Below, one piece after another: positions 1 to 7,060 of a stretch of DNA of 13,884 nucleotides. The translations under genes and the position numbers were made by a program. Under the pieces are notes generated by a model. That model did no database searches. It saw only the letters and a program-made list of their open reading frames with translations, and was not told the DNA's origin. Origin of the DNA: an uncultured Clostridia bacterium (GTDB lineage Bacteria > Bacillota > Clostridia > Peptostreptococcales > Anaerovoracaceae); assembly GCA_946541285.1 (NCBI GenBank), contig CAMNJG010000022.1:1-13884 (forward strand), written 5' to 3'. Within the stretch, counting starts at the first letter, position 1. Each line of letters begins with the position of its first letter.

Positions 1-1157
1 CCGTTTTTAAGATAGTAACGCGGTACGCGGCGGTTCACCGCGCAGACGATTTCGTAACCGATCGTCCCGAAACGCGCCGCCAGGTCGTCTGCTGAGATAA
101 ACTCATCGCCGTCTCTGCCCATCAGTATGACTTCATCACCAACCTTCGCATCCGGGAACTCCGTCAGGTCAATCATGCACTGATCCATGCAGATGTTTCC
201 GATGACAGGGACTCTGTGCCCCCTGTACAGGACCTCCGCCTTACCACTCTGCGCCCGGGAATAGCCATCCGCGTAGCCAATTGCCAGTGTCCCGATCACA
301 TCTCCCTGGTGCGCCGTGTATTTTCCTCCGTAACTGATCTGCCGGTCCTCCCTGAGGGTTTTCACATGCAGGATCCTCGTTTTCCAGGTCATCACCGGTT
401 TAATATCCAGATTTTCCGGAAGCACCTCTCCGGACGGATAAATTCCGTAAAGAATGATTCCCGGACGTACCATATCATTGTCCTGACAGGTCTGCGGCAT
501 TTCCATGATCGCGGCACTGTTCGATACATGCTTCAGACGGAAAGAAATCCCTTCCGCCGCCAGGCGGTCCACAAACCAGCAGTATTTCTCATACTGCTTT
601 TCAGCCCAGTATTTGTCGACTTCGTCGGCCCGGGCGAAATGTGTAAAGATCCCTTCCAGGTCAAGATTCGGCAGTTTGGCAATTTCCATGACTTCTCTGA
701 CCCCTTCCTCATCCGGAAGGAATCCCAGACGGGTCATGCCGGAGTCAACTTTGATATGGATCCTGGCCGTTTTTCCGAGACGGACAGCGGTCTCTGACAG
801 AAGTTTCGCTTTTTCGATCGAGGTTACGGTATGCTGCAAATCCGCATTAATGGAGGTTTTTTCCGTTCCATACGGAAGGTTTCCCAGGACCAGGATGTCC
901 TGCTCCGGGAAGGCGCTCCTGAGTTCGAGCGCTTCGTTCATGACGGCCACCGCGAACTGATCCGCTCCGTTTTCCAGCAGTGTTTTCGCGCAGACCAGTG
1001 CCCCGTGGCCATACGCGTTTGCCTTGATCACCGCGCAGATACGCTTGTCCGGACCTGTTTTTTCCCGGATACTGCGGATATTGTAGGCCAGCGCGTCCAG
1101 ATCAACTTCTGCCCATTTCGCTTCTCTGCTCATAAAATCTTCGTAGTCAATTGCCAT
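1..1157 (-). CDS. alr: alanine racemase, 3' end truncated by window edge
   Basis: PLP-dependent cytoplasmic enzyme that interconverts L- and D-alanine for peptidoglycan. From the ATG at 1157, 385 codons are visible with no stop, so the gene runs off the window. Fold-III alanine racemases are about 370-390 residues, so only a few residues should be missing. The PLP lysine motif AVIKANAYGHG is seen with Lys45. The second catalytic base, in SYGGKYTA, is Tyr276. GNICMDQCMIDLT and the C-terminal RVPRYYL are also typical of the family. The start at 1157 has a modest SD (AGGA) about 7 bases upstream; Met9 has no SD. It is the last gene of the window, 146 bases after the acyl-CoA dehydrogenase, and may have its own promoter in that gap. 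Family assignment is firm. Confidence 0.96.
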   Translation of the reverse strand, partial: MAIDYEDFMSREAKWAEVDLDALAYNIRSIREKTGPDKRICAVIKANAYGHGALVCAKTLLENGADQFAVAVMNEALELRSAFPEQDILVLGNLPYGTEKTSINADLQHTVTSIEKAKLLSETAVRLGKTARIHIKVDSGMTRLGFLPDEEGVREVMEIAKLPNLDLEGIFTHFARADEVDKYWAEKQYEKYCWFVDRLAAEGISFRLKHVSNSAAIMEMPQTCQDNDMVRPGIILYGIYPSGEVLPENLDIKPVMTWKTRILHVKTLREDRQISYGGKYTAHQGDVIGTLAIGYADGYSRAQSGKAEVLYRGHRVPVIGNICMDQCMIDLTEFPDAKVGDEVILMGRDGDEFISADDLAARFGTIGYEIVCAVNRRVPRYYLKN

Positions 1158-1187
1158 TCTGTGTTCCTGTTCTTTCTTTACACAAAG

Positions 1188-1221
1188 AATGTGCCGACCG
1201 ATAAACACCTGCCGGCACATT
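1188..1221 (-). other. 9-bp perfect inverted repeat between acyl-CoA dehydrogenase and alr
   Basis: AATGTGCCG at 1188-1196 pairs exactly with CGGCACATT at 1213-1221 around a 16-base loop. On the minus strand the bases after the stem read CTTTGTG, so there is no proper U-run. It could be a weak terminator for the dehydrogenase transcript, an mRNA-stabilising stem, or part of the alr leader. A second imperfect hairpin, with 7 bp TCAGGAA/TTCCTGA arms plus an inner GCTG/CAGC, lies at 1244-1276. The rest of 1158-1303 shows no clear promoter. Confidence 0.4.
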
Positions 1222-1303
1222 ACTGCTATACGTTACTGTATGCTCAGGAAACTGCTGCGATCATTCAGCTTCCTGACTGATGAAAATATAGATTCCTGTC
1301 TGA

Positions 1304-2461
1304 TTATTTGTTCTGCGGTACATCGAAGGTGCAGGCAGCGATGACCATCTGCTGGACTTCGTTGGTACCTTCGTAAATTTCTGTAATCTTGGCATCTCTG
1401 TACATACGTTCGATCGGGCGTTCCTGCATGTAGCCGTATCCGCCGTGGAACTGTACCGACTGTCTGGTGATATCCACTGCCGCGCGGGAAGCCGCGTATT
1501 TGGCCATCGCCGCTGCTTCCTTGACCGGCAGGCCGAGATCTTTGTAATTGGCTGCTCTGTAAACCAGCAGTCTGGCCGCATCGAGCTGAACCTTGGTCTT
1601 CGCGACTTCAAAACGGAGTGTATCCAGCTTGCCCAGCTTGACACCGAACTGCTCTCTTTCGTTCATATAATCAACCATATGGTCGAAAGCAGCCTGCGCG
1701 ATACCCAGAGCCTGCGCGGCAACACCGATTCTGCCGCCGTCCAGTGTCTCCATCGCGTAGTAGAATCCCCAGCCGACATTGCCGAGCTGGTTTTCTTTCG
1801 GGACCTTGACATTATCAAAATGCATTTCAGCTGTCTGGGAAGCTCTGATACCCATCTTCTTCTCAATTTTACCTGCGGATACGCCTTCCCAGCCGCTTTC
1901 TACGATGAAAGCCGTGATACCATTTTTGGCTCCCTGGGAGCGGTCCGTCATGGCGAATACGAGATAGGTATCTGCGACACCACCGTTGGTGATAAATTTC
2001 TTTTCACCATTCAGGAGCCAGTAGTCACCTTTGTCGACAGCTTCTGTCTTCTGTCTGGAGGAATCGGTACCGGCTTCTTTTTCTGTCAGGCAGAAAGCAC
2101 CCAGTTTTCTTCCGCTGCAGAGATCCGGCAGATATTTCGCTTTCTGCTCTTCTGTTCCGAAGTGGGCGATCGGCCAGCCAACCAGTGAGTTATTGGCCGA
2201 AACGATTATCGCGTGGGACGCGCAGGCCTTGGCGATCTCTTCGACAACAGCGACATAAGAGACATTATCCGTCCCCTGACCTTCATATTTTTCATCAAAC
2301 GGCAGTCCGAGGAAACCGAGTTCTGCCATCCGTTTTACGTTTTCAGTAGGGAATTCCCCTGTTTTGTCAAGTTCAGCCGCTACCGGTTCTACATATTCTT
2401 TTGCGAAATCTGCAGCTTTTTTCTTCCATGCTTCCTGAGCTTCCGTTAATCTGAAATCCAT
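1304..2461 (-). CDS. short-chain acyl-CoA dehydrogenase (butyryl-CoA dehydrogenase-like)
   Basis: FAD flavoprotein that introduces the alpha-beta double bond into acyl-CoA, or reduces crotonyl-CoA to butyryl-CoA when run in reverse in anaerobes. The 385 residues are the usual family length. The middle FAD/substrate motif is LTEKEAGTDSSR at 125-136; the usual pattern is TEPxAGSDxxG, so Lys at 127 and Arg at 136 are unusual. The second signature, QFHGGYGYMQERPIERMYRD, is intact. The catalytic base is the Glu of IYEGTNE (Glu364), the position used by short- and medium-chain enzymes. The ATG at 2461 has a strong GGGAGG SD. No etfA/etfB, crt or hbd gene is in the window, so the electron acceptor and exact acyl chain length are not shown. 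Family is certain; butyryl specificity is inferred. Confidence 0.93.
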   Translation of the reverse strand: MDFRLTEAQEAWKKKAADFAKEYVEPVAAELDKTGEFPTENVKRMAELGFLGLPFDEKYEGQGTDNVSYVAVVEEIAKACASHAIIVSANNSLVGWPIAHFGTEEQKAKYLPDLCSGRKLGAFCLTEKEAGTDSSRQKTEAVDKGDYWLLNGEKKFITNGGVADTYLVFAMTDRSQGAKNGITAFIVESGWEGVSAGKIEKKMGIRASQTAEMHFDNVKVPKENQLGNVGWGFYYAMETLDGGRIGVAAQALGIAQAAFDHMVDYMNEREQFGVKLGKLDTLRFEVAKTKVQLDAARLLVYRAANYKDLGLPVKEAAAMAKYAASRAAVDITRQSVQFHGGYGYMQERPIERMYRDAKITEIYEGTNEVQQMVIAACTFDVPQNK

Positions 2462-2492
2462 TGTTAACCTCCCGGTAATCTTTCTGATTATT

Positions 2493-2525
2493 GAGAAAAT
2501 GCTTCATTCTTCAGAGCGCTTTCTC
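2493..2525 (-). other. hairpin in the 5' leader of the acyl-CoA dehydrogenase
   Basis: GAGAAA at 2493-2498 pairs with TTTCTC at 2520-2525, with a further GC/GC pair (2501-2502 with 2518-2519) after a two-base bulge. A small 5-bp stem, TAATC/GATTA at 2476-2490, sits between it and the GGGAGG SD. No U-run follows, so this is leader RNA structure and not a terminator. I recognise no riboswitch class. Confidence 0.35.
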
Positions 2526-2540
2526 TAACAATAATTGCTA
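2526..2540. promoter_or_regulatory. operator-like palindrome upstream of acyl-CoA dehydrogenase (proximal)
   Basis: TAACAATAATTGCTA is a 7-1-7 inverted repeat with one mismatch, about 65 bases before the start codon. It shares the core TAACAATWATT with a second palindrome 49 bases further upstream. This suggests paired operator sites for a dimeric regulator, but the sequence is AT-rich and the regulator is unknown. Confidence 0.3.
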
Positions 2541-2588
2541 TAGTTTATTTTATCATTTTTCAGGCAGATGAACCACCGGATGAACAAA

Positions 2589-2605
2589 AAAATAACAATT
2601 ATTTT
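2589..2605. promoter_or_regulatory. operator-like palindrome upstream of acyl-CoA dehydrogenase (distal)
   Basis: A perfect 7-3-7 palindrome (AAAATAA, CAA, TTATTTT). It contains TAACAATTATT, nearly the same core as the proximal palindrome at 2526-2540. The 2540-2600 region is AT-rich and probably holds the dehydrogenase promoter, but I could not fix convincing -35 and -10 boxes. Confidence 0.3.
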
Positions 2606-2644
2606 ATGCCCGCGCGATTTGACCAGCCACCTACTGATTCACAT

Positions 2645-2678
2645 TAGGAACTGTATAATTTATTAAACTACAGTTCCT
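2645..2678 (-). terminator. hairpin at the 3' end of the AI-2E family gene
   Basis: AGGAACTGTA at 2646-2655 pairs perfectly over 10 bp with TACAGTTCCT at 2669-2678, around a 13-base AT-rich loop, and overlaps the stop codon. On the minus strand the stem is followed by AATGTGAATC, so the U-run of a classic intrinsic terminator is absent. It is most likely a transcript-end or 3'-stabilising structure. Confidence 0.45.
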
Positions 2679-3961
2679 TATTTCAGGTCTTCCATGATAC
2701 CGGTCACAGACCTGTCACGCGTTTCCCTATCAGTTCCCGGATCCTCCACGTCGTCCGTCATTTCTGAGAATCCCTCACGGATCGTCTGCATCACGGTCTT
2801 TACATCACGATCGTCATCTTCATCCTGGAGCTGTTTCCTTCTGTCTTCCAGACGGGTGATAATGAATTCCCGATAGACAAAATCCGCGATCGCGGCCACC
2901 GGGATGGCCAGGAGGATCCCCGCCACTCCAAAGAGCCGTCCTCCGAGAACGATAAACAGGATGATCAGGAGAGGGGACACTCCCAGTGTCGCGCCAAACA
3001 GGCGTGGCTTGAAAATATAGCCGTCAAAAACCTGCAGCAGCACGGTGAAGATAATGAATAAAAGCGCCTGGAACGGATTGATCAGTACCAGGATAAACGC
3101 GCCGATCGCGCATCCGACAATCGGACCAAAGGTCGGAGCCAGATTGGTCACGCCCACCACAATGGAAACCAGCCCGGCATAAGGCATCCCGGCGATTTTC
3201 ATAAATATGTAATTGACGACGCCCACCATCAGTCCATCGATGATATCAAACGCGATATAACGGATCAGGATCGTGTGACAGCGACTGAGAAAATCCATGG
3301 AGCGGTCATAACTGCTGCCTTTCAGCGCAGCCTGCATGAGGCTTTTACAGCCATTGACCAGCTTTTCCTTATCCAGGAGAAAATAGACCGCCAGGATAAA
3401 CGCAATGACATAATTCACTACCCGTTTTCCAAATGTCACAGATGTCGTGACAAGGTTGTCATAATTCCCTGTGATACTTGAGGTGATATTGTCCAGGAAA
3501 CTGTTGAGGGAATTTGTGATACTTTCAATCTGAAGGTGACGGTCCGCGGATTTGCCGGCAATCCTGCTGACAAATCCCTGCAGCTGATCCGTATAAATAT
3601 TGATATGCCCCACCAGATACGCGGCACTCCTGAATAACTGAGGAATCAGGACACTCAGCAGAACAGTGAGTATTAACAGGACCGCCACAATGGTTGCCAC
3701 CACAGCCAGGCTGTGGCGTGTGGTCTGTTTTTTTACTTTTCTGAAAACATAATTCTCAAACAGATTGGACAGAGGATTCATGACATAGGCCAGTACCAGG
3801 CCGATGACTACCGGGGAAATAAAGCCCGCGAATGAGGAGAAGCCCTTCAGCAGCAGATTGATGTTCGCGATAAACAGGTAAAACATGACGACCGCGCAAA
3901 GCGAAACTGTCAGCTGGACCCACCGGTTCTTCAGGATGCTGTTCTTTGTTTTGCCACTCAT
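2678..3961 (-). CDS. AI-2E family transporter (PF01594-type membrane protein)
   Basis: Polytopic inner-membrane protein of the family once named after E. coli TqsA. Members include autoinducer-2 exporters, sodium/proton antiporters and many of unknown substrate. The 427 residues show hydrophobic segments near 15-35, 46-62, 85-107 and 182-196, with several packed between about 240 and 360. A long, mostly extracytoplasmic-type loop lies at about 108-175. The family hallmark region VTNLAPTFGPIVG is at about 271-283, followed by FDGYIFKPRLFG and a GVAGILLAIPVAA segment. The last 60 residues form a very acidic and basic tail (QDEDDDRD and onward), probably cytoplasmic and not part of the conserved fold. 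GGGAGG precedes the ATG by 6 bases. It is flanked by gaps of 76 and 216 bases, so it may be monocistronic. Family is firm; the substrate is unknown. Confidence 0.92.
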   Translation of the reverse strand: MSGKTKNSILKNRWVQLTVSLCAVVMFYLFIANINLLLKGFSSFAGFISPVVIGLVLAYVMNPLSNLFENYVFRKVKKQTTRHSLAVVATIVAVLLILTVLLSVLIPQLFRSAAYLVGHINIYTDQLQGFVSRIAGKSADRHLQIESITNSLNSFLDNITSSITGNYDNLVTTSVTFGKRVVNYVIAFILAVYFLLDKEKLVNGCKSLMQAALKGSSYDRSMDFLSRCHTILIRYIAFDIIDGLMVGVVNYIFMKIAGMPYAGLVSIVVGVTNLAPTFGPIVGCAIGAFILVLINPFQALLFIIFTVLLQVFDGYIFKPRLFGATLGVSPLLIILFIVLGGRLFGVAGILLAIPVAAIADFVYREFIITRLEDRRKQLQDEDDDRDVKTVMQTIREGFSEMTDDVEDPGTDRETRDRSVTGIMEDLK

Positions 3962-4037
3962 GAACAGCCTCCCTGATCTCTTATCATAATAATTGTGTAT
4001 CGATTCGCGATCATGATGACTCCATTCATGCGCTGCG

Positions 4038-4409
4038 CTATCTTACCGCAATGCATTCCAGCTCGATCTTACAGCCCTTTGGAATCGCTGAAACTTCAAA
4101 ACAGCTTCTGGCCGGGTATGGTTCGGTAAAATGTTCCCCGTAGATTTTATTGACTGTCTCAAAATTTCCGAGATCATCCAGAAGGACGGTGGTTTTTATC
4201 ACGTTTGACAGGGACATCCCGTTCTCCTTCAGGATCGCTTCCGCGTTCCGGATAGCCTGCTCTGCCTGTTCTTCAATGGTTTCAGGGATGACACCGGTTT
4301 CCGGGTTCAGTGGAATCTGTCCGGAAACAAATACAATATTGCCGGCTTCCAGCGCCTGGGAATACGGTCCCAGTGCTGCCGGCGCCTTGTCCGTGTTGAT
4401 ACGTTTCAT
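4038..4409 (-). CDS. ridA: RidA family reactive intermediate (enamine/imine) deaminase
   Basis: Small cytoplasmic trimeric enzyme that hydrolyses 2-aminoacrylate and 2-aminocrotonate released by PLP-dependent serine/threonine dehydratases, giving 2-oxo acids and ammonia and protecting other PLP enzymes. At 123 residues it is normal for the family. Key residues are in place: Tyr16 in GPYSQA, Arg101 in PARSCFEV (the carboxylate-binding arginine, Arg105 in the E. coli numbering) and Glu118 in IELECIAV. GAGGAG sits 9 bases before the ATG. It starts 17 bases after the threonine ammonia-lyase stop, so the two are co-transcribed, which fits RidA acting directly on the lyase product. Confidence 0.95.
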   Translation of the reverse strand: MKRINTDKAPAALGPYSQALEAGNIVFVSGQIPLNPETGVIPETIEEQAEQAIRNAEAILKENGMSLSNVIKTTVLLDDLGNFETVNKIYGEHFTEPYPARSCFEVSAIPKGCKIELECIAVR

Positions 4410-4426
4410 ATCAAATTACTCCTCTG

Positions 4427-5626
4427 TTATTCTACAATTTTAAATCCTTCTTCCGCGAGCTTTTCCTTGATCAGCAGGATCTGCTCCTCGTTTTTGGTTT
4501 CCAGGGCCAGCTTCAGGAAACAGCTGGTAATGGCCATGTTCACATCCCCACGGTCATACTGGACAGAAGTGACGTTGCCGCCACAGTCCGCGACAATCCG
4601 GGAAACGGATTCCAGCTGGCCCGGTTTGTCCTCCAGCGCAATCGTCAGGTTGACATTCCGGCCGCTCCTGACCAGACCTCTGGTAATGACCCTGCTGAGA
4701 ATATTGACATCGATATTGCCGCCGGAAACCAGACAGACGACATTTTTACCTTTCACCGGTACTTTATCGAACATGACGGCTGCCACACTGACCGCGCCGG
4801 CACCCTCCGCGATCAGTTTCTGTTTCTCAATCAGCGCGAGGATCGCTGTCGCGATTTCATCCTCTGTGACCGTCACCACGTCATCCACGTATTTCTGTAC
4901 AATCGCGAGTGTCTTGTCTCCCGGGCACTTGACAGCAATACCGTCCGCGAATGTCGACGCAGAATCCAGCGTCACCGGGCTTCCATGCTTTACACTCTCA
5001 ACCATACTGGCTGATCCGGCCGCCTGTACGCCGTAAACTTTGATTTCCGGCTTCAGGCTTTTGATCACAAATGCCACCCCGGCAATCAGACCACCGCCGC
5101 CAACCGGTACCACAATCGCGTCGATATCTTCAATCTGGTCCAGGATCTCCAGGCCGATCGTTCCCTGTCCTGCCATGACCTGCTCATCGTTAAACGGATG
5201 GATAAACGTGGCACCTGTTTCTTCTACCAGCTGCTCCGCCCGAACCGCCGCGGCATCATAACCTCCCGGTACCAGGACAACCTCTGCTCCCAGCCGCTTC
5301 GTCGCTTCCACCTTACTGATCGGCGCACCGTCCGGCATACAGATCGTCGAACGGATCCCATGCTTTGTGGCAGCCATCGCGACGCCCTGGGCATGGTTGC
5401 CGGCGCTGCAGGCGATAATGCCATGGCTCTTTTCTTCTTCTGAGAGCTGGCTGATTTTGTACGCAGCGCCCCTGAGCTTGAAGCTGCCGGTATTCTGCAG
5501 ATTTTCCGTTTTCAGATAAATATTGCATTCTTCTGAAAGTCTGGGTGCTTTGATCACATCCGTTTTGCGCGCCGCGCTTTTCAGGACAAACGCGGCATGA
5601 TAGATCATATCCAGTGTCAGACCCAT
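4427..5626 (-). CDS. ilvA: threonine ammonia-lyase with one C-terminal ACT domain
   Basis: PLP enzyme that deaminates L-threonine to 2-oxobutyrate, the first step towards isoleucine or a catabolic step to propionate. Residues 1 to about 320 are the fold-II PLP domain. The Schiff-base Lys50 lies in TGSFKLRGA, with SAGNHAQG at 74-81, the phosphate-binding glycine loop VGGGGLIAG at 175-183 and CLVSGGN at 298-304. Residues 324-399 are a single ACT domain beginning LTIALEDKPGQLESV. The 399-residue length with one ACT domain matches the medium form found in many Firmicutes. It differs from the roughly 500-residue IlvA with two regulatory domains and from the short TdcB without one. The ACT domain implies allosteric control, with the ligand unknown. 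A GGAGG SD precedes the ATG, 23 bases after the hom stop. The choice between ilvA and tdcB is a naming question; the reaction is firm. Confidence 0.94.
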   Translation of the reverse strand: MGLTLDMIYHAAFVLKSAARKTDVIKAPRLSEECNIYLKTENLQNTGSFKLRGAAYKISQLSEEEKSHGIIACSAGNHAQGVAMAATKHGIRSTICMPDGAPISKVEATKRLGAEVVLVPGGYDAAAVRAEQLVEETGATFIHPFNDEQVMAGQGTIGLEILDQIEDIDAIVVPVGGGGLIAGVAFVIKSLKPEIKVYGVQAAGSASMVESVKHGSPVTLDSASTFADGIAVKCPGDKTLAIVQKYVDDVVTVTEDEIATAILALIEKQKLIAEGAGAVSVAAVMFDKVPVKGKNVVCLVSGGNIDVNILSRVITRGLVRSGRNVNLTIALEDKPGQLESVSRIVADCGGNVTSVQYDRGDVNMAITSCFLKLALETKNEEQILLIKEKLAEEGFKIVE

Positions 5627-5649
5627 TCCTTGATTCCTCCGATCCTTTC

Positions 5650-6942
5650 TTACTTTTCTACTCTGATCACACTGTCAACTGACTTGACGAAGGATCTGTT
5701 CTTGAGTTCTTCCATCGCTTCATCGAGAACCTCTCTGTTTGTCTCGTAGAAGATGAAGACCAGCGGAACGGTTTCGTCCGCATTTTTGGAGTGTGTACTC
5801 TGCATCATAGATTCGATGCCAATGCCGTACCGGCCCAGTGTTGAGGAGATATTTCCGAGGATTCCCGGCATATCATCAACCGACAGCCTTACATAATACT
5901 GATTCTTTCCTTCTCCCATATACTCCAGGTCAGAATCATAGCGGAGCAGCGGCTTGGAGTCGAAAGCACTCTGTTTGTCAATCGCCACAGCGATCGCGAT
6001 CATATCCCCGACGACCGCGCTGCCTGTCGGGAGCGGACCGGCACCCTTGCCATAGAACATGATGTCATCCACTGCGTTGCCATGCAGGAAGATCGCGTTG
6101 AATTCGTTGTTGACCGATGCCAGCGGATGCTCTTCCGGAATGAGGGTCGGCTGGACATCACACTCCACTTTTCCGTCGACCTTTTTGGCCGCGGCCAGGA
6201 GCTTGATGGTGCATCCGAATTTGTTGGCATAAGCGATATCCGTCTTGTTGATCGCGGTGATCCCCTGTGTCGGAATCCGGGAAGGCGGTACCTCTACTCC
6301 AAAGACAAGCGACAGAAGGATCGACAGCTTGTTCGCGACATCGTTACCTTCGACATCCCCTGTCGGATCAGCTTCCGCGAAGCCTTTTGCCTGTGCTTCC
6401 TTCAGGACCGCTTCATAATCCGCGCCGTCTTCGGTCATTTTGGTCAGGATATAATTGGTCGTACCGTTTACGATTCCCAGAATCTCGGTAAAATCATTGG
6501 AAAGGAGAGCACTTGTCAGCGCGTTGATGATCGGGATGCCACCACCGACACTGGCTTCAAACCGGAGCATGACGCCATTCTGTGTCGCCAGCTTCTGCAG
6601 CATTTTTCCGTGCTCCGCCAGTGCCGCTTTGTTTGCGGTTACGACATGCTTCCCGTTTTTGATCGCGTCGGCCATAAAAGTGGTCGCCGGCTCGATGCCA
6701 CCAATCAGTTCCACAACAATGTCAATCTCAGGATCATTGATAATATCATAGGCATCCTGTACGTATATGTTCTTGTCAATCGTAATGCCTCTGTCACGAT
6801 CCGGATGTCTGTTCAGAATCTTTGTCACTTCGATATCCATACCGGTCGATTCGATAATCTTGTCCCGGTTAAGCTGAAGTGTCCTGTATGTGCCGGTTCC
6901 AACATTTCCGATCCCCAGAATGCCTGCCTTGACAGTCTTCAT
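5650..6942 (-). CDS. hom: homoserine dehydrogenase with C-terminal ACT domain
   Basis: NAD(P)H-dependent reduction of aspartate-4-semialdehyde to homoserine, the branch point to threonine and methionine. Residues 1-130 are the Rossmann domain, starting with GILGIGNVGTG. The catalytic domain carries ADPTGDVEGNDVANK, whose Asp196, Asp201 and Lys205 match Asp214, Asp219 and Lys223 of the yeast enzyme. Residues about 350-430 form an ACT domain (VRLSVDDMPGILGNISS), the usual site of threonine feedback. The frame is open for 15 more codons upstream, to 6987. I chose the ATG at 6942 because GAGAGGAG lies 7 bases before it and the protein then begins MKTVKAGILG, as in other Hom proteins, giving 430 residues. 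It is the first gene after the promoter at 7032-7060 and is followed by ilvA after 23 bases. Confidence 0.96.
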   Translation of the reverse strand: MKTVKAGILGIGNVGTGTYRTLQLNRDKIIESTGMDIEVTKILNRHPDRDRGITIDKNIYVQDAYDIINDPEIDIVVELIGGIEPATTFMADAIKNGKHVVTANKAALAEHGKMLQKLATQNGVMLRFEASVGGGIPIINALTSALLSNDFTEILGIVNGTTNYILTKMTEDGADYEAVLKEAQAKGFAEADPTGDVEGNDVANKLSILLSLVFGVEVPPSRIPTQGITAINKTDIAYANKFGCTIKLLAAAKKVDGKVECDVQPTLIPEEHPLASVNNEFNAIFLHGNAVDDIMFYGKGAGPLPTGSAVVGDMIAIAVAIDKQSAFDSKPLLRYDSDLEYMGEGKNQYYVRLSVDDMPGILGNISSTLGRYGIGIESMMQSTHSKNADETVPLVFIFYETNREVLDEAMEELKNRSFVKSVDSVIRVEK

Positions 6943-7022
6943 CTGTATACTCCTCTCACATTGAGGAACTGTATTTCTTGTCTGCACAGCCCCCGTATTC
7001 CGTTCTTCTGCAATTTTTTCAT
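6939..7022 (-). other. 27-codon leader ORF overlapping the hom start (uncertain)
   Basis: ATG at 7022 opens 27 codons beginning MKKLQKNGIRG and ending in a TGA that overlaps the hom ATG as ATGA. The predicted transcription start from the promoter at 7032-7060 is about 7025, so the ORF would be almost leaderless and has no SD. It contains no threonine or methionine run and only two isoleucines, so it does not look like a classical attenuator peptide. It may be chance. Confidence 0.2.
6950..6957 (-). promoter_or_regulatory. ribosome binding site deciding the hom start
   Basis: GAGAGGAG lies 7 bases before the ATG at 6942. No comparable site precedes the longer possible start at 6987. Confidence 0.85.
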
Positions 7023-7031
7023 AATAGTAGA

Positions 7032-7060
7032 ATTATATAATAAGTACAGTTTAATGTCCA
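7032..7060 (-). promoter_or_regulatory. sigma-A type promoter of the hom-ilvA-ridA operon
   Basis: On the minus strand, TGGACA (7060-7055) and TATAAT (7037-7032) are separated by exactly 17 bases; five of six -35 bases and all six -10 bases match consensus. Predicted start is about 7025, giving a leader of about 83 bases to the hom ATG. The -35 box begins only 4 bases after the stop codon of the Kae1-like gene. Confidence 0.8.

Noticed and set aside
1445..2188. 247-codon plus-strand frame opposite the acyl-CoA dehydrogenase
   Set aside because: Shadow of a complete conserved gene; no SD and no recognisable motif.
2589..2605. Full Rex operator upstream of the acyl-CoA dehydrogenase
   Set aside because: Only a half-site resemblance is present; the TTGTTAA-N4-TTAACAA palindrome is not found.
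6943..6987. 15-residue N-terminal extension of Hom
   Set aside because: The internal ATG at 6942 has a strong SD at 7 bases and gives the normal family N-terminus.
6943..7030. T-box, SAM or lysine riboswitch in the hom leader
   Set aside because: The leader is only about 83 bases, with no T-box specifier or antiterminator sequence and no terminator hairpin.
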